Source of the DNA: Alteromonas sp. MMG017
GTDB lineage: Bacteria > Pseudomonadota > Gammaproteobacteria > Enterobacterales > Alteromonadaceae
DNA: 64,000 nt
Reading direction: 5' to 3'
Assembly: GCF_018100795.1 (NCBI RefSeq)
Contig: NZ_JAGJDY010000003.1
Coordinates: forward strand, 434,001-498,000
The position numbers and the translations under genes are program-made. Every line of letters begins with the position of its first letter. Positions within the stretch are counted from its first letter, which is position 1. Of the stretch, positions 26,163 to 34,781 are shown one piece after another. The notes below the pieces were generated by a model. It saw only the letters and a program-made list of their open reading frames with translations, was not told the origin of the DNA and did not search any database.

Positions 26163-26194
26163 TTTGCCTTGGGGAAATATCCCCCCAAGGCAAA
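26163..26194. terminator. Bidirectional terminator between receptor and phoH-like genes
   Basis: Perfect 12-bp arms TTTGCCTTGGGG (26163-26174) and CCCCAAGGCAAA (26183-26194), 8-nt loop, between two convergent genes. It also marks the right border of the galactan locus. Confidence 0.8.
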
Positions 26195-26216
26195 CTATTA
26201 TTAGCAAGCTACCACA

Positions 26217-27614
26217 CTATAGATTCTCTTCTGCAAAGCTGGCTAAACGGCTTCGCACTACCCCATCTAAGTTCAGTGTCGCACTACCGGAAAAGTCTTT
26301 GAACTTCTCTACCAAGTAAGTAAGACCTGAAGTTACGGCACTTAAGTAATTACTGTCGATTTGGGCCAAGTTTCCGCCCACAATAATTTTGGTACCTTCA
26401 CCGCATCGGGTGATAATAGTTTTAAGCTGTGACGCAGTTAAGTTCTGAGACTCATCCAAAATAACAATAGAATTTTGAATGCTTCGCCCGCGCATAAAGT
26501 TAACCGACTTATACTGGATATTGGCTTTTTCCATGATGTAATTCATAGAGCCTTTCACATTCTCATCGTGCTTATGTAGCACCTCTAAAGAGTCTGTAAT
26601 GGCCGCCAACCACGGCAGCATTTTCTCTTCTTCCGTACCCGGCAAGAAGCCTATCGATTCGGCTATTTCTGGCGTGCTACGTGTCACGATTATCTTATCG
26701 TACATGTTACGCTCTACCACCATTTCAAGGGCGGCGGCTAGGGCCAATAGGGTTTTACCACTCCCAGCGGGGCCTGTAAGGATCACCAAGTCGATGTGTG
26801 GGTCAAGTAACGCATGAAGCGCCATGGCTTGACCGATATTCTTGGGCGTTATTCCCCACGCATGGCGGCCCATTAAGCGCTCATAGCCTAAATCGAGCAC
26901 TTCAAGAGAGTCACCGTTAATCGCTTCAACGAGTCCAGCAAAGTCGTTGCTTTCATCAAGTAAAAACTCATTGATGTAAGCTTCTGGCAGCATGGCTTTG
27001 GGAATGGTGTGAATGGTATCGCGGCCTTCAGTGCGGCTATCTACACTTTTAACCTTGTCCCAGAAATTGCCCTCAAACCGATGAAAACCCCGAGAGAGGT
27101 ATTTAATATCACTGATAAGTTGGTCGGTGCGGTAATCCTCTACATGAGCAAGACCTGCCCCTTTGGCTTTGAGGCGCATGTTGAGGTCTTTGGTGACCAA
27201 CACCACTTGTTGCGGTGCATTTGCTTTTTGTAAATGCAGGGCCACGTTAATGATGCGGTTGTCATTCTCATTACTGGTGAACACTTGCTGCGATTGCGCC
27301 ATGCCCAAATCAGTATAAATAGACAACGAACCTGTGGGCGCTGTCTCACCTGCACCCATTCCCACCATAGACACACCCGCCACCATATTGTCAGGTGACG
27401 CATCGTGCAATAAGTCTTCCATTGCACGAATAGATACTCGCGCATCTCGGGCAACGTCTTTCTTACTATCTTTGATGTAATCTAGTTCTTCAAGCACTGT
27501 CATTGGTACAACGACATCGTGTTCTTTAAAGGAGAGAAATGCGTGAGGTTCGTGCAGCAGAATATTGGTATCGAGGACGTATATTTTTGTATCAGTGGAA
27601 TTTTTTCTTGGCAT
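26217..27614 (-). CDS. PIN-PhoH fusion ATPase (PhoH2-like RNA helicase/ribonuclease)
   Basis: A 465-residue protein. The N-terminal PIN nuclease domain (residues 10-150) opens with YVLDTNILLHEP, containing the first acidic metal ligand. The C-terminal PhoH ATPase (about 230-465) has Walker A GPAGSGKTLLAL and Walker B VILDESQN. PhoH2-type PIN-PhoH proteins unwind and cleave RNA in an ATP-dependent way. It is divergent from rapA, as befits chromosomal background genes. Ribosome site GGAG precedes ATG 27614. The fusion is common in gammaproteobacteria, unlike the PIN-less E. coli PhoH. Confidence 0.93.
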   Translation of the reverse strand: MPRKNSTDTKIYVLDTNILLHEPHAFLSFKEHDVVVPMTVLEELDYIKDSKKDVARDARVSIRAMEDLLHDASPDNMVAGVSMVGMGAGETAPTGSLSIYTDLGMAQSQQVFTSNENDNRIINVALHLQKANAPQQVVLVTKDLNMRLKAKGAGLAHVEDYRTDQLISDIKYLSRGFHRFEGNFWDKVKSVDSRTEGRDTIHTIPKAMLPEAYINEFLLDESNDFAGLVEAINGDSLEVLDLGYERLMGRHAWGITPKNIGQAMALHALLDPHIDLVILTGPAGSGKTLLALAAALEMVVERNMYDKIIVTRSTPEIAESIGFLPGTEEEKMLPWLAAITDSLEVLHKHDENVKGSMNYIMEKANIQYKSVNFMRGRSIQNSIVILDESQNLTASQLKTIITRCGEGTKIIVGGNLAQIDSNYLSAVTSGLTYLVEKFKDFSGSATLNLDGVVRSRLASFAEENL

Positions 27615-27986
27615 CCTTTACTCCGGTAAATAAGGCCAGGCACACACAACAAATTAGCGTGCTAGGAACAGTTCCGCTGAAGGAGAAGAAGTTGTCGCTC
27701 GAACAGGACTTCCACTCCTTGTCGCGTCGACCGAAAAGTGGCAGTTACCTAAACACCGCCACTTCACACGCTTGCCCAACAAACAATCACAAGCGCTAAA
27801 TCCACCTTAATCCAGATTTTCATTATTAGCACTGTTTTTCTGCTAAATTTTTTTTCTTCTGTTTTTTCCTTCCTCCTCCAACCACATTTTCCACCCCAAG
27901 ATTAAAACGCACAAATGGGCTAGTATTAATGACTTATTAATACACAATGCGTACAATACCGCCCCCGCAAAAAAGGTTGGTGATTT
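27615..27986. promoter_or_regulatory. Divergent promoter region between phoH-like gene and rapA
   Basis: 372 bp with no credible gene. A possible -10 box TACAAT (27950-27955) lies about 30 bp before the rapA start; the matching -35 is weak. I see no repeats or operators here. Confidence 0.35.
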
Positions 27987-30815
27987 ATGAGTTCAGGAAA
28001 TCCGTTTTCCATTGGTCAGCGTTGGTTAAGTAATACTGAAACCGAATTAGGTTTAGGCGCTGTTATTAGTGTTGATTTTCGCTCAGTTGAGGTGTTTTTC
28101 CCTGCTACGGGAGAGGCGCGAATGTATACAAAGCAAGAAGCCCCCCTTACCCGTTTAGTGTTCGATATTGGCGAAACCATAAAAAGCCAAGACGGCTGGC
28201 AAATGACAATTTCTGAAATTGAAGAAAGCCAAGGCGTTTGCATTTACTTCGGTATCCGCGAAGACACCAAAGCACAGGTACGCCTATCTGAAACCTTGCT
28301 TGATCACCATATTCGATTAAACCAACCTGAAAAACGTTTGTTCAGCGAGCAACTTGACCACCCTAAGTGGTTCGACTTACGCCTTAATGCGCTGAATCAC
28401 CAATACGATTATTTACGCTCGAGCACTTTGGGCTTAGCGGGTGCTCGTATCTCGCTCATTCCCCACCAGCTGCATATTGCCTCTGAAGTGGGTGGACGCC
28501 ACGCACCACGTGTTTTACTTGCCGATGAAGTTGGCTTAGGTAAAACCATTGAAGCCGCGCTTATTATTCACCAGCAACTGCGCACGGGGCGCGCTCAGCG
28601 AGTACTCATTTTAGTACCAGATTCATTGGTACATCAGTGGTTGGTTGAAATGCTGCGCAGAATTAATCTGCCTTTCGCTATTTTTGATGAAAGCCGATGC
28701 GAAGCTTTAGATGATGATGGGGAAACCAACCCCTTTGATAACGACCAGTTAGTGCTATGTAGCATCGACTTTTTGAGTCAAAGTGAAAAACGTCAGCAAC
28801 AAATTCAAGCGGCATCGTGGGATTTAATGGTGGTTGATGAAGCCCATCACCTTGCGTGGTCTGCCGATGCCCCTTCTGCTGAATATACTTGCGTGGAAGC
28901 ATTAGCCAATGAAACCCCAGGGGTATTGTTATTAACCGCAACACCAGATCAACTTGGCCATGAAAGCCACTTTGCCCGCTTGCGATTACTCGACCCTGCT
29001 CGCTTCCATAGTTACGAAGCATTTTTAACCGAAGAGTCGCGTTACAGTCAGCTTGCCGACGCGGTAGCCCCGTTACTTTCAGACACCACACCTGACGAAA
29101 AGCAGCGCACTAAGCTAACCGACTTCGCCCCGGATGTGATGGAAAATGCAGGTGATTTAGCACAACCTGAAGCACGCCGCGAATTAGTACATCAGCTTAT
29201 TGATTGCCACGGCACTGGCAGAATGCTGTTTAGAAACCGCAGAGCCAATATTGAAGGCTTCCCTGACCGCGTATTGCTTGGCTACCAACTCGAACTGCCA
29301 GAGGCATATCAAAGTGCGGTAACCGGTGGTGATTTAACCCATGCGTTATATCCTGAGCGTATGCCAAGCGTGGTGAATAGCTGGATGGATGAAGATCCTC
29401 GGGTTGGTTGGTTACTTGATTTTATGCAGTCGGTAAAACCAGAAAAGATATTACTGATTTGTGCCAGTGCGCGCACCGCGCAAGAACTTGGTGAAGTCAT
29501 TCGCACTCAAACCGGTGTACGTCATAGTGTGTTCCACGAAGGCATGACCATTGTTGAGCGAGACAAAGCCGCTCATTATTTCTCTGATGAAGAAGACGGC
29601 GCACAAATATTACTGTGTAGCGAAATTGGTAGTGAAGGGCGTAACTTCCAGTTTGCCCATCACTTGGTGTTATTCGATTTACCAGTAACACCCGACTTAC
29701 TTGAACAACGTATTGGACGCTTAGATCGTATCGGTCAAACTCAAACCGTTGAAATTCACGTACCTTATCTGAAAAACACCGCTCAGCATGTGTTGGTGGA
29801 TTGGTATCATGAAGGACTGAATGCATTCGAGAAAACCTGCCCGACTGGCTCAGGTGTGTTTGACGACGTAAAAGCCTTATTGATTGGCGCGTGTTTGCAC
29901 CCTCACGATCTTCATACTCGTGATGAACTTATTAACTTAAGTACCACGTTAAATAGTCAGTTAGTGGCGCAGTTAGAAGCGGGTCGTGACCGTTTATTAG
30001 AACTTAATGCGTCTGGTGAAGGCCGCGTTGAACAGTTACTTGAAGACATCATATTGCTTGATAACTCGCAAGATTTATCTCGTTTTATGGGTCGTTTGTT
30101 TGATGCCATTGGCGTTCAGCAGGAAGAAAAAGGCAGCGATTGCTTTATTCTCATGCCAACCGAATCTATGGTTAGCCAATTACCGGGTCTTGATCCTGAA
30201 GGCATGACGGTAACCTATAAACGTCGCGTTGCTACCACCTTAGAAAATGTGCAATTTTTAAGTTGGGATCACCCCCTTGTACATACCGCTATCGATTTAG
30301 TACTTAGTGATGTGCACGGTAAGAGCAGCATTGGCTTTATTGCCGATCCTGACCTTCCCAAGGGCGCTTACTGGTTAGAGGCCTTGTTTGTGTTAGATGC
30401 CAACGCCCCTAAAGCACTTCAGCTTGGTCGTTTCTTACCACAAACGCCACTGCGTATTTGTTTAGATGCACAAGGTAATCAGGTTGACTTAACGTTTGAA
30501 GTTAAACGCAAAGTGAATCGAAAAATTTCGCATCAATTGATTAAAGCACTGCATCAACCGCTTACCTTAGCAATTGAGAACAGCCGGAAACTGGCGCATC
30601 AACAAGCGAATCAAAAGCTACACGATGCACTGCAAGACATGCATAAAACCCTAAACAGTGAAATTCAGCGCTTAGTCGACTTACAAAAGCGTAACCCGTC
30701 AGTGCGTGACAGTGAAATTGAGTTTATTGAAAATCAAATGAACGCGTTAGACAAAGTAATACAAGGTGCTGACGTGCAGTTTGATGCCCTTCGTTTAGTG
30801 GTGAATAACCCTTAA
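27987..30815 (+). CDS. rapA: RNA polymerase-associated SWI2/SNF2 ATPase RapA
   Basis: A 942-residue RapA/HepA. The N-terminal Tudor-like domains begin FSIGQRWLSNTETELGLGAV, as in E. coli. The SNF2 helicase lobes follow: Walker A ADEVGLGKTIEA near residue 180, DEAH box VVDEAHH near 282, and C-terminal lobe motifs ILLCSEIGSEGRN and QRIGRLDRIGQ. It is slightly shorter than the 968-residue E. coli protein. It recycles stalled or post-termination RNA polymerase by ATP-driven remodelling. Its TAA overlaps the rluA ATG by one base, giving the rapA-rluA order known from enterobacteria. Confidence 0.97.
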   Translation: MSSGNPFSIGQRWLSNTETELGLGAVISVDFRSVEVFFPATGEARMYTKQEAPLTRLVFDIGETIKSQDGWQMTISEIEESQGVCIYFGIREDTKAQVRLSETLLDHHIRLNQPEKRLFSEQLDHPKWFDLRLNALNHQYDYLRSSTLGLAGARISLIPHQLHIASEVGGRHAPRVLLADEVGLGKTIEAALIIHQQLRTGRAQRVLILVPDSLVHQWLVEMLRRINLPFAIFDESRCEALDDDGETNPFDNDQLVLCSIDFLSQSEKRQQQIQAASWDLMVVDEAHHLAWSADAPSAEYTCVEALANETPGVLLLTATPDQLGHESHFARLRLLDPARFHSYEAFLTEESRYSQLADAVAPLLSDTTPDEKQRTKLTDFAPDVMENAGDLAQPEARRELVHQLIDCHGTGRMLFRNRRANIEGFPDRVLLGYQLELPEAYQSAVTGGDLTHALYPERMPSVVNSWMDEDPRVGWLLDFMQSVKPEKILLICASARTAQELGEVIRTQTGVRHSVFHEGMTIVERDKAAHYFSDEEDGAQILLCSEIGSEGRNFQFAHHLVLFDLPVTPDLLEQRIGRLDRIGQTQTVEIHVPYLKNTAQHVLVDWYHEGLNAFEKTCPTGSGVFDDVKALLIGACLHPHDLHTRDELINLSTTLNSQLVAQLEAGRDRLLELNASGEGRVEQLLEDIILLDNSQDLSRFMGRLFDAIGVQQEEKGSDCFILMPTESMVSQLPGLDPEGMTVTYKRRVATTLENVQFLSWDHPLVHTAIDLVLSDVHGKSSIGFIADPDLPKGAYWLEALFVLDANAPKALQLGRFLPQTPLRICLDAQGNQVDLTFEVKRKVNRKISHQLIKALHQPLTLAIENSRKLAHQQANQKLHDALQDMHKTLNSEIQRLVDLQKRNPSVRDSEIEFIENQMNALDKVIQGADVQFDALRLVVNNP

Positions 30816-31606
30816 TGGCTAATCCAGCGTTTGTTTATAACCCGCCCGTACAGCCCTATTTAACCATTCTCTACCAAGATGATGACATCTTGGTAGCGAA
30901 TAAGCCCAGCGGCCTGTTAAGTGTGCCAGGTAAGGCACAAGAACATAAAGACTCGCTTATTAGCAGAGTAAATACCGTGTTCCCCACTGCCACTGTGGTG
31001 CACAGGCTAGATATGGCGACATCGGGCATTATGGTGATGGCGCTCAATAAAGAAAGCCATCGGCATATTTCAAAGCAATTTGAACTACGCAAAACCAAGA
31101 AGCGCTATTTTGCTCGTGTTTTCGGCCACGTGAAAAGTAACAAGGGGGAAGTGAACTTACCCCTTATTTGTGATTGGCCTAATCGCCCAAAGCAAATGGT
31201 TGATTATGAGCGAGGCAAAAAAGCCCTAACCCACTATGAAGTGGTAGACGTAACGCCAATAGCATCGCGTATCACCATTAATTCAGCCACTAGCGCTAAT
31301 ACTCCCCCTGATATAAGCCCCGGCTTTAGCACTACGAGTGAGCAAAGCGAAACGTTAGTGGCCTTGTACCCGGTTACAGGGCGCTCCCACCAACTCCGTG
31401 TGCACATGCTTGAGTTAGGTCATCCTATCTTAGGTGATAGGCTTTATGCGCATCCACAAGCCCTAGGTATGGCCGAACGTTTACAGCTGCATGCAGAAAG
31501 CTTGAGCTTTGCGCATCCTTCGTCTGAAGATTGGCTAACGTTCCAAACGCCTATTCCGTTTACTGGTTATACCCACTACTCCCCCGCCCCACTATCTATC
31601 GATTGA
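30815..31606 (+). CDS. rluA: Dual-specificity pseudouridine synthase RluA (23S rRNA 746 / tRNA 32)
   Basis: A 263-residue RluA-family synthase. The catalytic Asp is in HRLDMATSG; the N-terminus (YNPPVQPYLTILYQDDDILVANKPSGLLSVPG) and LPLICDWPNRPKQ match E. coli RluA closely. Those bacterial enzymes make pseudouridine 746 in 23S rRNA and 32 in several tRNAs. Relative to E. coli there is an insertion of about 25 residues, Ser/Thr/Pro-rich (around residues 150-180), just before the conserved TGRSHQLRVH strand. It is translationally coupled to rapA by a TAATG overlap. Confidence 0.95.
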   Translation: MANPAFVYNPPVQPYLTILYQDDDILVANKPSGLLSVPGKAQEHKDSLISRVNTVFPTATVVHRLDMATSGIMVMALNKESHRHISKQFELRKTKKRYFARVFGHVKSNKGEVNLPLICDWPNRPKQMVDYERGKKALTHYEVVDVTPIASRITINSATSANTPPDISPGFSTTSEQSETLVALYPVTGRSHQLRVHMLELGHPILGDRLYAHPQALGMAERLQLHAESLSFAHPSSEDWLTFQTPIPFTGYTHYSPAPLSID

Positions 31607-31755
31607 AATTCTGGGCTATAGATTGAGACTTTGTGGCGCTTCTTACCTATCTGTTTCACCTGCTTTCATTAAAGCGGTTAATTAACCCAGCGCTAAAAAA
31701 TACTCTTGGTTCGAACTGAAGTTTTCAAAGGTTTAGCCGATAATTAAAGTGTTGA

Positions 31756-32622
31756 ATGCTTTATTGGTACACCATGTTACATTTATTTCGTTTTCTCGTG
31801 GTGGGTTGCAGCTTTATGTTTTCGATGGGATATTTTGTGCCTGGTGCGCAAGCCCAAAGCTTGTATGAGGATATCACCCACGCTTTTTTACCCGACGACA
31901 TTACCTATGTAATGGCTGGGGAAATCCGCGTGCCTATTTTTGAGAGCTCTTCAGCATTGCCTATCTCTCGCGGTGCGGCCATTATTTTAGCTGATGCCTC
32001 GCCCACCGGACTCTCCATTGGGGATGCACGTCAATTAGCCAGCTTACTCAATGAAAAAGGTTGGCATGTGGTGGTTAGCCCAGTTTCATTGACGCTAGAG
32101 GAAGACCCTGACCTACCCGTCGATGAGGCTATTCACCCGAAAGCTGACAGTCGGCTTCAACGACAAAATTACGTATCGTCCAGCCAGCATCTAACCATCT
32201 TAATCAATGCGCTTAATACTCACCTTGAAAGTCATCAAGGGTTTAGAATGAACATTGCCTATGGAATGCAGGCTGCACAATTGCTGGATTTAGGTTCTAA
32301 AGGCATTATTCCCTCACCAGACACTTTAGTCGCCATCACCCCCTTTTGGCCGAATGACGACATAAACCGCGCTGTACCAGAATTTATTGCAGGCACTGAA
32401 TTTCCGGTGTTAGACTTATCGATTAACGGCACCAATCCATGGGCGTTGCAAACGCAAGCAAAACGAAAGCAACTTGCCACCACTTCCCTTAAGCTTCACT
32501 ACAGACAACAGTCTCTATTCACGCAAAATTCAACCTTTGGTCTAATGGACAATGAGAATAGCGCTAAAATTCAGCTAATTGCTGGCAGCGTTCTTGGATG
32601 GGCTCAACATTTAGGCTGGTAA
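31756..32622 (+). CDS. DUF3530-like exported protein, alpha/beta-hydrolase-like
   Basis: A 288-residue protein with an N-terminal signal peptide ending QAQ (about residue 34); ATG 31774 is an equally possible start and neither has a good ribosome site. The rest has the strand-helix rhythm of an alpha/beta hydrolase (AAIILADA, GWHVVVSPVS, MNIAYGMQAAQLL, FPVLDLSINGT) and resembles DUF3530 proteins of gammaproteobacteria, but the nucleophile-elbow Gly-x-Ser-x-Gly is not preserved, the equivalent being GMQAA. Periplasmic; function unknown. A single gene unit between rluA and a small hypothetical gene. Confidence 0.72.
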   Translation: MLYWYTMLHLFRFLVVGCSFMFSMGYFVPGAQAQSLYEDITHAFLPDDITYVMAGEIRVPIFESSSALPISRGAAIILADASPTGLSIGDARQLASLLNEKGWHVVVSPVSLTLEEDPDLPVDEAIHPKADSRLQRQNYVSSSQHLTILINALNTHLESHQGFRMNIAYGMQAAQLLDLGSKGIIPSPDTLVAITPFWPNDDINRAVPEFIAGTEFPVLDLSINGTNPWALQTQAKRKQLATTSLKLHYRQQSLFTQNSTFGLMDNENSAKIQLIAGSVLGWAQHLGW

Positions 32623-32758
32623 TTAGAATCTAAACCAATTAGTCTAATTTACAGTTTAAAACAGTAACCTATCTCATTTGCCTTGGGTTTTACAAGGTAT
32701 CACTGGGTGTTCTGAACTATAATTCTTTTTAATCTTTAATAACGGCGGCTGTGTGTCT

Positions 32759-33082
32759 ATGACTGTTCAAACATTCGTAAACAAAAAGGCCAAGCAGCTG
32801 TGTTTTTATCTGAGGTCATTTTGGCAAGGAGAGCTTCCAGTCGAGGAGATTGAGCTATTCTTTTGGGATAGTATGGAAGAGTGGGGCCAGATAGAGTACA
32901 CATTTACCCAACCTTACACCTATAAGGAACGGGTCTTTTGGCATTTGCTCCATCAAGTCCATTTTTGGCAAGAAGATAAGTTACGTTCAGATAAATATCT
33001 TGTCGATGAGTTAATGAACTGTGTATTGTTTTTAGAAGGCAAAGGGCACTGCCCCATCGATTGTGTTGGTATACGCCCCTAG
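32759..33082 (+). CDS. Small hypothetical protein, aromatic-rich
   Basis: A 107-residue protein (in-frame GTG at 32753 would add two residues). No signal peptide or membrane segment. Unusually rich in Trp, Phe and Tyr (YLRSFW, FFWDSMEEW, VFWHLLHQVHFW) with paired acidic residues and a C-terminal Cys pair (HCPIDC). I do not recognise the family. The charged-helical middle and even codon use support a real gene. Neighbours give no functional hint. Confidence 0.6.
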   Translation: MTVQTFVNKKAKQLCFYLRSFWQGELPVEEIELFFWDSMEEWGQIEYTFTQPYTYKERVFWHLLHQVHFWQEDKLRSDKYLVDELMNCVLFLEGKGHCPIDCVGIRP

Positions 33083-33167
33083 CAACTTTCTTTATTTATC
33101 AATTTATTAGTGATTCAACCCTTTATCGTTCGTTTTCATTGAAACTGAAGCGTGATCATGGCTCAAT

Positions 33168-34538
33168 ATGAATGGATCACGCTTTGGCCATGGAACGCAT
33201 TTGTTAGACTCTCTCAAAACTTATCAAGACAGACGTTACCTTAGTATTTTTCTATTTGGCATTACCAGTGGTTTTCCATGGATTATGATTGGTTCGGTGC
33301 TCTCAGCCTGGTTAAAAGATGAAGGCCTATCTCGGTCTGCCATTGGCTTGTTTGGTGCTATCTTTGCGGTCTATTCCTTCAATTTTCTTTGGTCTCCTTT
33401 AATTGACCGCGTAAAACCTCGCTTTCTTGGCCAGCGTCGAGGCTGGATTTTCATCATGCAAGGCGGCATTGCCCTGTGTTGTGCGTTGATGACACAACTT
33501 TCTGCTAATAGTCATTTGTTTTACTTAGCATTGGTGGGCTTACTCATTGCTATCTTTTCATCAACTCAAGATATTGCGATAGATGGCTATCGAATTGATG
33601 TCATTGAAGAAAATGACAACGACGGTTTGTCGGCAGCATCATCTGTAGCCACCGCTGGTTGGTGGACGGGTTATGGTGGACTTGGAGCCATCCCATTTTT
33701 TATTGCAGACAACAGCAGCTGGTATTGGCCTGATATTTACGGCTTACTCGCCCTTTTTATGCTTGTACTTATGGTCACCACGGTGTTTGCCAAAGAGCCT
33801 GACATAGATCGTGACTTACTGCGTAGCCAAGTGGTGGGGAGCCCAACACAGGGCAGTGCCGGAGAAGGCTCTTCTAAAATAGCGTTTTGGTTTAAACAAA
33901 CCTTAGTGGCCCCTTTTTCAGAATTTTTCTCCCGTAATGGCGTCAAGCTCGCCCTCTCTTTTTTGCTGTTTATATTCTTGTTTAAAATTGGAGAAGCCTT
34001 CTTAGGAAGAATGAGTATCGTTTTTTACAAAGAAATTGGTTTTTCAAATAGTGATATAGGCACTTACTCAAAGCTGCTCAATTGGTGGGTGACCATTATC
34101 TTTTCTCTGATAGGTGGGCTAGTCAACATTCGCTACGGCATTTACAAGGGGTTAATGACCGCCGGTATTGCTATGGCGGCTTCTAACCTTATGTTTTCCC
34201 TTATTGCTACCACTGGGCCTGATGTTACACTTCTGGCCGCTGCGGTTATTATCGACGGCTTTACGGCTGCTTGGAGCACCGTGGCCATGGTCGCTTTTAT
34301 TTCTCTGTTGTGTAATCGCGCTTTCAGTGCCACCCAATACGCCCTTATGGCATCGCTAAGTGTAGCGGGGAGAACCTTAGTGGCATCCAGTAGTGGTTTC
34401 GTGGTTGATTTCCTTGACGGTAATTGGAGCCAGTTCTTTGTTATTACAGCACTTATGGTTATTCCCAGCTTGCTGTTCTTACACAATATTCGACACAAAA
34501 TCACTCATTTGGAAAAATCTAAAACTTCTGAGCAATAA
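33168..34538 (+). CDS. AmpG-like MFS transporter (muropeptide permease family)
   Basis: A 456-residue membrane protein with about 12 helices. Features of the AmpG family are the start FLFGITSGFPWIMIGSVLSAWLKD, the SSTQDIAIDGYRID motif after helix 5, and the LWSPLIDR loop. AmpG imports anhydro-muropeptides for cell-wall recycling and, in some bacteria, for beta-lactamase induction. A separate AmpG paralogue may exist elsewhere in such genomes, so the substrate remains open. ATG 33168 lacks a strong ribosome site; an in-frame TTG about 11 codons on (33201), with GGAA upstream, is an alternative. Confidence 0.85.
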   Translation: MNGSRFGHGTHLLDSLKTYQDRRYLSIFLFGITSGFPWIMIGSVLSAWLKDEGLSRSAIGLFGAIFAVYSFNFLWSPLIDRVKPRFLGQRRGWIFIMQGGIALCCALMTQLSANSHLFYLALVGLLIAIFSSTQDIAIDGYRIDVIEENDNDGLSAASSVATAGWWTGYGGLGAIPFFIADNSSWYWPDIYGLLALFMLVLMVTTVFAKEPDIDRDLLRSQVVGSPTQGSAGEGSSKIAFWFKQTLVAPFSEFFSRNGVKLALSFLLFIFLFKIGEAFLGRMSIVFYKEIGFSNSDIGTYSKLLNWWVTIIFSLIGGLVNIRYGIYKGLMTAGIAMAASNLMFSLIATTGPDVTLLAAAVIIDGFTAAWSTVAMVAFISLLCNRAFSATQYALMASLSVAGRTLVASSSGFVVDFLDGNWSQFFVITALMVIPSLLFLHNIRHKITHLEKSKTSEQ

Positions 34539-34547
34539 CGTTGCAAT

Positions 34548-34608
34548 AACTCATTTCCCATCTAAAGTTAAACTACAGTGCATATAAGCAATGATGAGGA
34601 AATGAGTT
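34548..34608. repeat. Long-range inverted repeat AACTCATTTCC / GGAAATGAGTT
   Basis: Perfect 11-bp arms at 34548-34558 and 34598-34608, separated by 39 bp, just after the AmpG-like gene and about 170 bp before the histidine kinase. Could form an extended hairpin terminating the transporter transcript, or be a paired regulator site. Confidence 0.4.
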
Positions 34609-34781
34609 CGTAAAAGGATAGCCTAAATTAGCCATACAATAAGCGTTCACTTGGCTTCAAGATAGCTGATTAAAATACAGTAGTAGGCTTGGCGACAGCC
34701 CAATGGCTAAGTGAAAAATCAGTAACGGCTAAGAAAAAACCAAGAATAGGCCAATAGTAGGCGTAGTAGCATGGAGTCGCT

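Noticed and set aside
27539..27799. 86-residue plus-strand ORF crossing the start of the phoH-like gene
   Set aside because: It overlaps the start of a well-supported divergent gene, lacks a ribosome site and resembles nothing known.
33168..34538. AmpG-like gene as part of galactan uptake
   Set aside because: It is 7 kb beyond the locus border, has no operator palindrome, and its motifs are those of muropeptide permeases.
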